Shown: positions 35,936-48,122 of the stretch, piece by piece
How positions within the stretch are numbered: the stretch's first letter is position 1
How the letters are laid out: each line of letters opens with the position of its first letter
The notes under the pieces: model-generated
Told to the model about the DNA's origin: nothing
Seen by the model: only the letters and a program-made list of their open reading frames with translations
The model's database searches: none
NCBI GenBank assembly: GCA_029216955.1
Contig: JANAVB010005597.1
Location: 41,959,311 to 42,023,310 of the forward strand
From: Iris pallida
Taxonomy: Eukaryota > Streptophyta > Magnoliopsida > Asparagales > Iridaceae
Reading direction: 5' to 3'
DNA length: 64,000 nucleotides
Position numbers and translations under genes: made by a program

Positions 35936-37706
35936 TCATCCATTCGTATCTATATTCTTTTTTATTTTTTATTGTAATATAAAGATAATATCAGATACAT
36001 AAATTTAGATTATAATAGATTATAAATTTTGTCTTTTTTTCAAATAGTAGATACAATTGAATTCAAATTATGGATTTAATTAATTTACCGTGCTACTTTT
36101 GAAAATAATATGATTTTAAATTATAGATTTGACTGGAATAACAAAGTTAATTCTTAATTTGATTACATAATACGACCAAATAAAAAATCCCAAAGGATAT
36201 TAAGATTTGTATCATGTTGGAAATTGAAGGAATTGTAACGTTCAACCATACGGAAATATAAAACTAATAAAATTGAAAAATATTATAAATAAGTGTTTTT
36301 TACTTTCATCCATCCCTACATTTTTTTTCTAATATTTTTAGTTCTACGATGAAGCTATAACGACAATAATATAAAACATTATGAAGAAAAGATGCAACGT
36401 TCAACCAAACATAAATATAAAACTAACAAAATTGAAAAAACTTTTTTTATCCATTAGTACCCTAATATTTATTTTTCTTTTTTTAATTCTAAGATGAAGA
36501 TATAAAGATAATTCTATATTATATCAATTAAAATTAGTATAGATTTTTTGTTCTCTTTTAATTTGTAGATAAGAATGAACTGAAATTAAATTTTAAATTA
36601 TAGATTCGTAGAATGAAAATTTTAATTCTTAATTTTCAAAATAAACAATATTAAGATTTTGTCTCTTATTGCAAAACCTAAGAAAATGTAACGTTCAACA
36701 AAAAATAAATATAAAACTAATAAATTTTTTTTTTTGTATTTGTTTTGGAGTATATTGGCCAAGTATAGGACTTTTCTTTTTGAATTATTGAATGTCAAAG
36801 AACATTGACTGCGTATATGATAACTATATAGCTAGGAAACATGAATGTTTGGCAAATCGGTCCGTATCCATTTTGGATTATATGGGGGCGCACTAGAATC
36901 AAAAATTTATTTATTTGATTACATAATACAAAAAAAGTTCTGAAACAATATGAAGATTTGTTTCATTTTGAAAACCGAAGAAATTGCAACGTTCAACTAA
37001 CAAACATATAAAATAATAAAATTAAAAAATGTCCAACCAAACAGAAATATAAAATTAATCAAATTGAAAAATATCATAAATAAGCTTCTTCTTTTTTTCC
37101 TTTCATCTATTCGTTCTTAATAAATCTTTTTTCTATTTTTGATTCCAAAATGAAGATATAAAGATAATTTTAGATTACATCAATTTAATACAATAAATGA
37201 TGTTTATCAAGAAGTTTAACTCCCACAAAACTAATCACATATAGGTAGTTGACTTACTTATGTCTATTAAGTGATGTAATTAAACATCTTCTTAATTATT
37301 GTCACTACTTTTGCTTTTATATAACCTTTTTATCTTTTTCCTTATTTCTTGCATAACAATGTATGTTGCCAATAACTGTCAGGCCTTTATATAAGTAAGA
37401 AAGAGTTATCAGTCGAGTAATGTTCATGAAGATGTTGCTCGAAGATGCTGACAAATAATATTTCATTATAATAATTTTGTCGAGTGAGTGATTTCCTATA
37501 GTGGAAGTGGATATTTCTGTTCATTAAGTTTTGTTGGATGCTTTCTTTGTTAAATAAAATGATATCAACATTTCTCACATAAAAAATATCTAACCATGAA
37601 AAATATTAATTTTTTAAAATAAGTTTGGTTTTATGATATGTTTGCTACATAAAATAGTTTGAACAATTATAAAACACGTTGCACATGTATCGTGTGTGCC
37701 ATGACA
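35936..37706. repeat. Helitron right arm with dispersed direct repeats
   Basis: A motif of the form AACGTTCAACCAAAC...AAAACTAATAAAATTGAAAAA recurs near 36236, 36394, 36688, 36987 and 37031, and also at 11408 in the left arm. A second motif, GTATATTGGCCAAG to AATCGGTCC, occurs at 11282-11406 and 36750-36862. No reading frame was recognised. Confidence 0.75.
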
Positions 37707-37710
37707 CTAG
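37674..37710 (+). other. Helitron 3' terminus: hairpin and CTAG
   Basis: ACACG/CGTGT and GCACA/TGTGC pairings in 37674-37699 are followed by seven bases and CTAG. This is the shape of plant Helitron ends. Confidence 0.55.
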
Positions 37711-40109
37711 TCATTTCCAAACATCATAAAGAAAAATCAATGAAAATTGTAATTTACCGAATGATCCTTCCATTTTGCGAACCAAATGAGGCCTGAGAGC
37801 ATACAAATTCTCCATCCTATATCACCGCCACATAGGATAGAAATTAATTTGGGATAGAATCCTGGTCGAGAGAAGTTGTACAATGTGTTTCTACCATAGA
37901 AATAGGGAAGATATATAGAAACCCCCATTGGAGATGGCCTAAGTCAGATACATACATGATATGGACACGGGATATGATTTTTGTTTTTACTTTTAAATCT
38001 ATAATACTTGTATGATATTGATAGGGTTAAATTGACATTTAATATTGGAGATATTTATTATTGGAGTACTATTAAATGCATATGTTTATAAATTAATTAA
38101 TGGCAAAAAAAAATTTATAGAACGAAGGGAAAAAATTGGTCATTTATTCATTAATATCTTACCAGTATTTGAGCTTGGAAAAGAAAAGTGATTTGCCAAA
38201 GGAAAGAAGTTGCACGGGGAAAATGATTCCCAAGGGGGAGAAAAATATGGCAGAAAGTGGTTCCTCCATCCATCTAAGGAATCACTTTTCCTCCAACTTT
38301 TCTACATTTATTACAATTTTTTTTGACTAAAATTTTCCTACTCATAAACATTATTTACCATTTTTATTCATAATACGACAAAAATATTTCTGAGTAATAA
38401 GTTTTCCCATTAGCACGAGGGTATTATTGAAAATTTGACTTGATTTTGTTTCCTTTTCTTGCAGACACCAAACAATATAATGGAAAGCAAAGATATATTC
38501 CGACTATAATTCCGGTATTTCTAAACAGCTGAAAGAAAAATTGATAGAAATTATAATTTTCCAAAGGAAAGGAAATAACAAAGAATCAATTTTCTTTCAT
38601 TTTCTTTCCGCGAACCAAACGAGGTCTAAGATAGCTTTGATGTTATGAAAAGTATATCGTTCCACTTTTTGTTTCACACTATAATAAATTTATGTTTTGT
38701 ATATGGTTTAAGTTTTACCTTTGACAAGACTTGGTAGCTGAAATGGCTAGAGCGGAAATATAAGACCCGAGAGAGCGGTGTTTGAATCTTGGTCAGAACG
38801 ATCATGATAAAAAGTATTTTTCCTCTAATAGTACATTTTTCGTCCCCCCAATATTTATTTCTGGCTGACAAATAATTCTAAAAAAATAGATTAAACAAAT
38901 TTACTTTTTCATATCTCAAATTACTTCTAGGCGTTCTTGGTCTCTTCGAACCCTAAAGATGGATGATGCAAATTAATCCGACAAGAGTATTAAGAAAGTT
39001 TCTTATACCACTAATTATCTTAATAAAGTATTTGAAATGAAAGCTTTGTGTGGTACAATTTTTTTTCTCGACAGATCGAGCATAATAAAAATGGAATTGT
39101 ACTCCATCAAGTCAAATATGCATAAATTCTCATGCATAGATCTTATGAAGAGAAGATCTCCTCAAAAGACTTAATAAGAGTAGTTGTAATTCATTCAGTA
39201 CACCCACAATGGTTAGATCATTGGGATATAGAAAAAATAAAATAAAAAATGAACATGTTATGGGTCCTTAAGTATCCTATTTAAGTGTAATAAGTGTACT
39301 TCTTTATTTAGCATAATGTACTATCTCATATATCTTATCTGTAAACCTGCTGACTATATAGATCTGCACATGTACATAGACACTATAATGAAAAAAATTA
39401 TATTTTTAGATATATACCATCGTTCTTGATTTAATTCATATGAATGTGCTAACCTTGTTGGATATGTAGACGCAAGTTATTTATTTGATCTTCATATGGG
39501 GATATTAAGAAATAAGATATGTTTTTTTCTCAATAGTGTTGCACCTATTTTGGAGACCAGGCAAACAAATCACTACGTCAACATCGGCTAATCATCCCGA
39601 CACATCATGAAGCAAACATAGAAACATATCATGGAGAGTTGCAACCTTCTAAAAATCACAAATAAGCCTATAAACCTTTTAAGAGGACAATACAGCCTAT
39701 ATAGGGCAAATTTAAGAAGGTTTCATCAAATGAGACATGCATATAAATGTATATACTGGTAAAATATTGGGTAGGTGGGGGAATCAAATGTATTAATTGA
39801 GGAATTTGACTCTTAATAGAGTTGATGTAAAAACTAAATGTAATATTTTAAATAATTTTCAGGAGAGCATCATATATATGCGAGCATCCTGGAGATGTTA
39901 AAGGGAGACATCCTGAAAAATATTTTTGCACATTGTACTCTTTTTTCCGATGAGTTTTTTTTATTGGATTTTTTTTTTCCAATTTATTTTTAACAAGGCA
40001 GTATAAGTCGCACTCACTTGAATTATTGAATAACTATATTCCTGAAGAATATGTTATACTATCTTTTTATGGGTTTCTTATAATTTTTTAATGAGCCAAT
40101 ATTAAAATG
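37711..40109. other. AT-rich spacer without supported genes
   Basis: It contains two stretches with MITE-like ends (GCGAACCAAATGAGGCCTGAG at 37774 and a similar GCGAACCAAACGAGGTCTAAG at about 38613), but I could not pair them with left ends. It also contains the tRNA-like fragment below. Otherwise nothing recognised. Confidence 0.5.
38725..38835 (+). mobile_element. tRNA-derived SINE fragment or tRNA pseudogene
   Basis: TAGCTGAAATGGCTAGAGC resembles a tRNA D-arm (A box) and GTGTTTGAATCTTGG a T-arm (B box), about 45 bases apart as in a tRNA. The acceptor stem does not close, so a functional tRNA is unlikely. Confidence 0.45.
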
Positions 40110-40125
40110 ATTAAAGGTGCATCCG

Positions 40126-43100
40126 CCTCACATACTTCCGGCATTCTTCCCTCTCTTGGATACTCTAGTACATTCTCAGTTCCACCAATCGGCCGTTCCG
40201 GCGGGCTATGGATTGGTTGGGCTGACACAATCAATGCAACTGTTACATTCTCCTCCAACAACTTAATCCTCTTAAGCATCAATGACAGCAAAACCGACAC
40301 AGCATGGAGTCTGCTCTGTGTGTATGGCTGTCCCAATAGGCGAGACAGACCCCAGCTTTGGAACACAGTGAGGGAGCTCTCCGCAAACATCACCACTCCC
40401 GGTGTTGCATAGGAGACTTCAACGACATATCCCGACCGAAAGATAAGATGGGAGGACGTGAGTTTGATCCCTGTGCTGCAGCCCCATTCAATCGAATGTG
40501 GACTCATAGACTCGAATGCTGAACCAATGCGGCCTCATAGACTTGGGATGTTCAGGTCCAGCATTCACCTGGTCTAACGGACGACGTCCGGGATTCAACA
40601 TCAGAGAAAGGTTGGACAGAGCGTTTGGTGATCCGGATTGGTGTCGCCTACACCCTTATGCAACAGTCTCCACGCTACCCCGATACAATAACGACCATGC
40701 GCCTATCCTTTTAAACACAAGCCATAAGCTCCCGCGTGCAAAAAGACCACTCAAATTCGAAGCATACTGGATGAACAGTCCGGCATTTGCAGGTGTTTTA
40801 TCATCAATCTGGAAGGATAAAAGCTCTCCCAGTGAGCGAACACTTCTCGATAAATTGCACAACACCCTGGCAGGATTGCAGAAATAGAGCAAAACTGAGT
40901 TTGGAAACATCAAATCCCGCATAGCTTCCCTCCATCGAGAACTCACTTCTATTCAGGCAGCTGAAATATCAGAGGCGAATGTGCAAAAGGAGCAGGCTAT
41001 TAGCAAGGAACTCAACGACCTGCTCGCTCTAGAGGAGGCGTATTGGCAGCAGCGGGCCAAATGCAAATGGATACAAAATGGAGACAAATGCACCACCTAC
41101 TTCCATGTCAAAGCCACTGTGAGAAGAAGGCGTAATGATATCCGCTCCCTTCTACTTCCATCTGGAGAATGGACCTCTGACCCCTCGCAGATCTCCTCTG
41201 CCATCATCGAGCACTTCCGCAACCTATTAAGAGAGGATCATACTCATCCGATGGACGCATCCTTCACCATCACTCACGCGCCTGTGCAGCCTGAAGAAAG
41301 CCAAGGGATTGGTGCGATCCCCACCAGAGAGGAGGTTGAGAACTCTATCAAGAGCATGGGCGCGCTCAAGGCTCCTGGACCCGATGGCTACCCAGCTATA
41401 TTCTACCACAAAAATTGGCAGATCGTGGGGGATGAGGTTACCAATACAGTTCAACAAGTATTCGCCTCGGGGAAATTACCGCCTAATATGAATCATACGC
41501 ACATTGTCCTCATCCCGAAACGAGAAAATCTAGCCACCCCAGTGGATTTCCGTCCTATCGCGCTCTGCAATGTGACATACAAGATCATATCAAAAATCAT
41601 TACTTCAAGGATCCGACCACTTCTCGACAAACTCTTATCCCCTACGCAGAACGCCTTCGTCCCGGGACGACACATAACTGACAACGTCATTATTGCGCAT
41701 GAGATTTTTTACGCCATGAAGCACCTCCCGAAGAAGAAAAACTCCTTGCGCTTAAGATCGACATGTCAAAAGCATACGATAGAATTGCTTGGCCCTTTAT
41801 TAAATCTGTTCTGCATGGAGTCGGGATCCAAGGCCATGCCAACGACCTCATCATGCAATGCATCTCTACGGCAAGCTTCTCTATCATCATCAACGGCTCA
41901 CCGGTGGGGAGATTTAAACCAAGAAGAGGCATCCGACAGGGGTGTCCGATGTCCCCTTACATCTTCATCCTATGCTCCGAAGTGCTATCCAGACTCTTCT
42001 ATTACTATGAACGAAGTGATCTATTTCATGGCATCCGACTCAACCGGTATGCACCGTCCATTTCGCACTTGTTTTTTTGCTGATGATCTACCTATTTTTG
42101 GACAGGCCAAACTCTCATCCCTAAGCGCGATTCAGGACATATTAAACATATATGCAAATTGGTTAGGTCAATTGATTAATTTCAGCAAATCCTCCATCCA
42201 CTTCAGCAAGCATGTCCCAGCACAAGTTCGCAAGGATATGGCATCAGCGCTCCAACTTGAAACCATGTGCAGGCAAGATAAATACTTGGGTCACTATCTC
42301 CTTCTACCCAAACGAAGCTGCAGCACGTACGCACACCTCATCGACAAAATGAACAGTCGACTTCAAGGGTGGAAGTCTAAACTCTTGTCCCATGCCGGCC
42401 GAGCAGTGCTCATCCAATCGACGTTGGCCTCAATCCCTATATACTATATGTCGGCGTATAAAATTCCTAAAGCTGTCACTGACAAGGTTGCGCAACACCA
42501 ACGATGCTTCCTGTGGGGACATGGGATCGAAGAGAGGAAAATTCACTTTATTTCCTGGGACAAATTCACAAAGCCTAAACGTGAAGGAGAGCTGGCTTCA
42601 GGAACCCAGTATGGGTTAATGAATCTCTGATTGGTAAACTCATATGGAGATTTTAGAGCAACCGCAACAGCTGTGGGTTCGTCTATTGAAGAGTATATAT
42701 ATATACAAAACACAACCTTTTAGAATTGCACAAAGGGAAGACGAGTCTCGCCGACTTGGTCAAGCATGCTCGACAGCTGAAAATATATGGAAGATAACTT
42801 CTATTGGAGGATACGAGGAGGATGGGTCGACATTTATAAGGAGCCATAGATTCCTAGTCTACCGGGCTTCAGAATTCTATCTCCCTGCACAAATGACACA
42901 AGTCCCAGACTCGTAAGAGAACTGATGATCCCAGGAACCAGAGCTTGGAATGAGCCACTCATCAACTCCATGTTCACAAGCTCTGAGGCCAAAGCTATTC
43001 GCTCAATTAGCTTGAGTGGCGACGACGGACCAGACAGCCCTATCTAGACGTGCACACGGAATGGACTCTTCTCCTCCAAGTCCCTCTATGAGACCATTCG

Positions 43101-44141
43101 CAGACTTGCCCCTGGTCCGTCTAATACTGGCATATCTTTCCCATAGCAACGGCTTTGGAAGACGACCAACCTTCCGCCACGAGTTATAGTCTTCATTTGG
43201 CGCCTACTGCACAACGCACTCCCCCTCATGCATGCCATCAATAAACGGGTACCCAACATCCCCCCGTAGTGTCCGTTCTGTCTTCTCCACCATGAATACA
43301 CCAACCATTTGTTCCTGCACTGCGAAGTTGTGCGAGCGTGCTAGTTTCTTAGTCCATTGGGGATTAGAGTGGAAGAACACTTGGACCTACATCACCTATT
43401 AGAGTGCTGGATTACTGATCCATCCACGTCCGAAGCATTCCAGATGGGAGCTGTCATACTTTGGAGCATTTGGCGGGCTAGGGGGGATTGTATTTTTCGA
43501 CACATTAAGCCGAACCCCAAACGCATCATCGACTTAGCCATCAATATGCTCAACTCCTACTCTGGCCGAGGACCTGAACATAATACGAACCTGCAGGAGC
43601 TTCGCAATACAGCCTGTATGAACTCGTCATGGTCGGCCCCAGCTATTGATAGCATCAAAATCAACGTAGACGGCGCGACATGCCCCTCTACTATTCAGCC
43701 GCAGCAATCACACGAGACTCGGGTGGACAGTTTCTTGCAGCGATGACTTGGCACTCTCCCTACCTCTCCTATACAGAACAGAGCCTTACAGCCGAACTGC
43801 ATGCAATCCGCTTAGGGCTCCAACTAGCACTTCATTGGCCCAACAGAAAGATTATGGTAGAAGGAGACTCTATCACGGCTCAAAGGATATTCTATGGCGA
43901 GTACAAACTCACTCCATGGAAGCTGCAGGATCTCGTCAATTCCATAAGCGAATCTATACCATCAGAGAATCACCCAGTCTTCTGCTTTATTAGGAGACAT
44001 GGCAATAGAGCAGCTCATAACCTGGCAGAATTTGCCATGATCAATAAGTGTTCTTCATATTTTGATACTCCACCTGATTGTATCAATCAGATCTTAGTCG
44101 AGGAGACTCCTCCGAATATATCGCGTTTGATTTATCAATAA
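40126..44141 (+). pseudogene. LINE family 1 copy 2 ORF2, truncated and frameshifted
   Basis: The endonuclease part runs 40126-40760 (GRSGGLWIGW; IRERLDRAF; NNDHAPILLN) with a frameshift near 40410 and a stop near 40887. Reverse transcriptase follows, with KAPGPDG at about 41370, IDMSKAYDR at 41757, RRGIRQG at about 41922 and FADD at about 42072. Between about 41748 and 42072 the true frame is shifted by a one-base loss, then restored by an extra T, so a long open frame (40981-42630) reads nonsense across this part. After 42630 it is degenerate; a zinc-knuckle region (CPFC near 43270) and an RNase H (INVDGA at 43660, EGDS at 43862) close it at 44141. Not functional. Confidence 0.9.
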
Positions 44142-44166
44142 TAAAATCATTCTCCTCAAAAAAAAA
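40126..44166 (+). mobile_element. LINE family 1, copy 2, 5'-truncated
   Basis: A 16-bp target duplication with one mismatch (ATTAAAGGTGCATCCG 40110-40125; ATTAAAGGGGCATCCG 44166-44181) flanks it. The element begins inside the endonuclease and ends with AATAAA (44140-44145) and a short A-tail (44158-44166). Proteins match copy 1 (11532-15646) throughout. Confidence 0.93.
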
Positions 44167-44181
44167 TTAAAGGGGCATCCG

Positions 44182-44267
44182 AGTGAGAATGCTATTACTA
44201 TATATTTGGATAACCACAAATAAGTAAATAAGTGGTTGCAATAAACACAAATCTTAATCATTTCCAT

Positions 44268-44318
<51 letters not shown>

Positions 44319-44415
44319 AATAAGAGAAGTTCCAAATTCTATTTGTAGTTACAAAACAATCTCTCTTTCTTATTTTATGGTTATTTATAAAGACATAATC
44401 CCATTGTTAAAGGAC
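44182..44415. repeat. Spacer with (TA)n tract
   Basis: The tract of alternating TA is about 44271-44314. Nothing else was recognised. Confidence 0.7.
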
Positions 44416-44420
44416 ATCAT

Positions 44421-45202
44421 TGTTGGAGTGGGCGGGGTTTCCAACCTATGTGGAGAAGACCCCGGAGTGCGACGAGCGTCGTCTGTGTGTCAGAGAAGCT
44501 CGGGGAGGTGACGAGGCCAGTCGGAGGAGACGAAGAAGCTCGGGAGCTGCCAGAGGACCTTCTGGAACAGGGGAGGCAGAGTTCGGCCCGAACTCTGCCC
44601 CCACACAGAATTCTGGCCGAACTCTGTCTTTTGGTTCCAGAACCATTCTGGAGTCAGAACACAGAGTTCTGGCCGAACTCTGTGTGTCGGAGCTGAAGCG
44701 TTTTTCAGGGTGATTTAATCACCGATGGGTCGTATCCTACGATCCAGATTTTGCTGCGGATTAAGGGAGTTAATATTAGGTTATTCCTAACCCTAATCAT
44801 TGTAGAAAACACAAGAAAAGAGGCAAGAGTGCCATTACAACTTTGGGAGAGAAGACAGGATTGAAGGTCTTTTCGGAGGAGAATCGGATTCGGGTAATCT
44901 CTACTCGTCGTTCTTGTTCTTCGTAGCCTTGTAATCATTGTTCGTGCTTTCAAGTGTTGTGGGGATCCGATTTGGATCGGGAGAAGTTTGTAGAGGGTGT
45001 AATTATTCTATTTTTATTAGTGGAGGCTTTTCAGGGTTGGACTCCGATCGTCCCATGGTTTTTTCCGCAAGGATTTTCCACGTCAAAAATTCTCTGTGTC
45101 TGCGTGGTTTGTTTTGGTGTTTTGGTTCGTGCGTTGTATTGCTCGGTTCTCTCGCAGGTACTCTCTAGTTTGGGGAAAGGTTTCCGCATTTCTTTCCCAA
45201 CA
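44421..45202 (+). mobile_element. Copia-type LTR, solo or 5' LTR of a lost element
   Basis: It starts TGTTGGAGTG, ends TTCCCAACA, and is flanked by ATCAT on both sides (44416-44420 and 45203-45207), as expected for a 782-bp solo LTR. However, TTGGATATGAGC just after it looks like a decayed Met primer site, and a small ATG frame (MAHTNDTSQS at about 45372) could be a gag start. So a 5' LTR with most of the element deleted is the other reading. Confidence 0.7.
44578..44690. repeat. Repeated GAACTCTG palindromes in the copia LTR
   Basis: Words of the form CAGAGTTC(T)GGCC(C)GAACTCTG occur around 44578, 44608 and 44660 in both orientations, making several overlapping hairpins. Confidence 0.8.
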
Positions 45203-45207
45203 ATCAT

Positions 45208-46544
45208 TGGATATGAGCTATCATATGTTTTGTGATTTTTTGTTAGGGGTTAGGCACAAAATTGATTTGGGACAACACATTCTCCTCACTCTTTCCTAAC
45301 ATTTCACACTTCCTTTTCTTTCTATTTTCTTCTTCCCAATTTACTTCATCTTCCTCTTCCGATCCTAGAAGATGGCACACACCAATGATACTTCACAATC
45401 AAGGTAATCTTTCTATTTCTCTTTCTATTCTTCTATATTTTTGAACAATTTATTTCCTCTTCCAATTCTAGATTTTTTTGTTGTTGCAATTTTAGTTTCT
45501 ATGTGATTCTTGCGTGTTTTAAATATTATTTATTAGATTTTATGTTAATGATTTCTAAAGTTTAGATCCCCAAATTAGGATTTTTAGCCTAAAAATTAAA
45601 CACAGCCCCATTAGGGAAGACTGTCCTAACAATAGTTAAGGTCTGCTAGGCTGTCATGATTATGTCAGTCTACAGAGAATTCTTCGTCTTAACTATGTGA
45701 TGGGCCATTTCGAGAAATAATTTTTTTTAGAAAATTGTGACACACCTAAGTACCTAACAACAGTGGCGCCTTTACAAATAACCTTTTCATAACACCAATC
45801 ATGAGTTTATTTTTGTTCACCCACCAAAACTAGGTGAGATGTTCACCCCTCAGTAAAAAAAATGACACATGACATAAAATTATTTTGGTGGACGAACAAA
45901 ACTACTTGCAAAATGATTTGTGTGGTATAAAAATACCACATGTTATTTATTCAATAGAGAGTGAACATTCTACCTAAGGGTTTCGGATCCAAATTGTCGA
46001 AACTCTTTTTCATCCCAGACCCTTCTCTCTCCCTCCTCTTCTACCATTATTTGGGAATCCCTAATTCTTCTACGGAAGGTCCCTGCCATGGAGAAAAGTC
46101 GGTTCTTGGAGTGGAGTCTTTTTCTTCTAGCTCTCTGGAGGTGATTGATCTCTAAACTTGGTAATATCGACTCTAAGTATGCACAGAACATGTTTGTTTC
46201 AATGCTATGCAACTACTGATAGAAAAAGATGCAAACTTTATTCAAACATATATATACGTTAGTCATAGTTTGTTAGCTCCATTCATTGACATAACTTCTA
46301 CTAGTTTCTCATACTGATAGTCATGCATGTTCAACTCTTATTACTTGTTGGAGTAATATGAATTTATAAACCCTCAACATCGTTAACTCGGGGACTTTAA
46401 TATGTTATCATAGCCACACATGTTCAGAGATCATAAAACGCGACATTTAAGTGGATTTTGTAAAAGGAAAAAGTTAATGCTGCGTGAATCCAGCTCCAAC
46501 CCACAAAATGCGCATTTGACCTAATATAAAGGTATGTTCGCCAA
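45208..46544. other. Spacer without supported genes
   Basis: A CT-rich leader-like stretch (45300-45370) precedes MAHTNDTSQS (about 45372-45405), followed by a GT that could be a donor site. A second leader-like stretch precedes an 18-codon ATG frame at 46088. Neither can be tied to a gene. Confidence 0.4.
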
Positions 46545-46978
46545 CCTATGTTGCACGGATACTCCTTGGGAGGACCGTATTGGTGCCCGTATCCGTATCT
46601 GACACATATTAGGCACGATTTTTCTTTGACACTCATGAGTCATGTCGTATATTGCTCACCCATATCTAGACTCTAAAGAGATCCAAAACACAATTGAAAG
46701 TAATTGTGACATTTGTGAGCATGTCAAACATAATTGGGATATGAGAAAGTAATATTTATTTGCATTGGATCATTTCTAGAACACTTCAAAACCTAGTTAT
46801 TCTCCAGAATATGCTTAAATATAGATATTATTATGATGTAATATATAAATATATGTATGAATATGTTTTTCATGTGTATATATAACCGTATCCAGAATTT
46901 ACCCTTAACCTAATTTAAAAATGTTGTATTCCGGATCCTTATCGTATCCGAATTATGTCCGTGTCTATGCAACATAGG
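46545..46978. mobile_element. MITE with CCTATGTTGCA termini
   Basis: The left end is CCTATGTTGCACGGATAC and the right end reads GTGTCTATGCAACATAGG, giving an 11-bp perfect terminal repeat that continues imperfectly. The interior is AT-rich and non-coding. Related GTATCCGATACGTG sequence continues at 47110-47165, suggesting a second, broken copy. No clear target duplication. Confidence 0.65.
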
Positions 46979-48038
46979 TGTCAACACTCATCACTACTCT
47001 GGAGGCAGGGACTTCAACGCATTCATTCATAGACACAGGTATGACATGATAGGGTAAGGACATGGCGACATGGACACGACACCTATTTTGATTTTTCCTA
47101 GTATATTTTGGAGTGTCCAGAACGTATCCAATATGTATCCGATACGTGACTGACACGACCCTATTTTTGGAGTATACATGCTTCCTAGATGCTACTGGGT
47201 TCTTTTATGTTGGCTGCCAACTAGGTAATGTAATTCTCTTCTATCCGGGGTTGGGAGCAGACGCAGACTTAATTTATATTGATTTATATAGGAAGTTAGA
47301 AATTAAGGTGGGAAAAAGGATATATATATACTAATTTGATAAGAGTATGAAAAAAGTAAACTCTAGTTACTTTACATGGAAATCTATTACTTGTATAAGG
47401 AAATGGTGCACTGTGAGTCGTATGTGTACACTCTTTATTAAAGAGAATTAAAGAAAGTTTGTAAACTGTCGAGTTTTGGTGTAGAGGCAGGGTCTTTTAA
47501 CAAGTTTTACGTAGAAACCTATTATTTGTATTAGGAAATAGTTCACTATGAGTTCTTTATGGACAATCTTTGTTAAGAGCAGATTAAGGAAAGTTCAAAT
47601 ACATGCTGCAACTGAAAAAACATATAAAAGTTGATAACAGTTGGAATTGGTTAACCTTGTAAAATCATATTTTTGTCCCCATCTAGAAATTTTGTTCAGT
47701 CTACTTTAGTGGTTACTTGACTATATTAAGAACCGTTTTGAGTCTGTAATGTCCATATCGATGCTTATTAAGTGAATGCTTTTGTTGCTTGCATGAGTCT
47801 GTGGTAAATTTTTATGAAAGATTTCGCTGCTCCAATGATTTTCTTTCTTGAAACATGTATCACGTGTCAAAAGCTAGGTAATATATGGTCTTTTTCGTAT
47901 TTGGTGTGCCACTCAATTGTTTTTGTGCACATTGACATTTCAAGATAGCATGAAACGAGCTTACTCCTTTCTGGTTCTCTATGAATTTTGCAACATCTTT
48001 CAGTTGCCTATTTGTTTTTTTTGGTGTTCTTCACGCGG

Positions 48039-48042
<4 letters not shown>
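46979..48042. other. Spacer without supported genes
   Basis: Apart from MITE-like remains up to about 47200, I see nothing recognisable. It ends at the (TA)n tract next to LINE family 2. Confidence 0.5.

Positions 48043-48120
<78 letters not shown>
48043..48120. repeat. (TA)n tract at the 3' end of LINE family 2 copy 1
   Basis: About 78 bp of alternating TA with one G interruption, abutting the LINE 3' terminus at 48121. Confidence 0.95.

Positions 48121-48122
<2 letters not shown>

Larger units (their letters stand above)
10412..37710 (+). mobile_element. Candidate non-autonomous Helitron, split by nested insertions
   Basis: The left end TCTATACTATTATATAATC follows an A at 10411, the classic plant Helitron 5' start. 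The right end has a hairpin (about 37674-37699) seven bases before CTAG at 37707-37710, followed by T. Insertion between A and T is the Helitron rule. The two arms (10412-11468 and 35936-37710) share repeated motifs, showing they were contiguous before the LINE nest. The arms total about 2.8 kb and show no Rep/helicase coding, so the element would be non-autonomous. The pairing of these two ends is inference. Confidence 0.55.

Noticed and set aside
37783..37938. MITE between GGCCTGAGAGCAT and CATTGGAGATGGCC
   Set aside because: The ends resemble each other only weakly and no target duplication was found.
46088..46155. First exon of a host gene (MEKSRFLEW...)
   Set aside because: Only 18 codons, no continuing exon, no recognisable protein.
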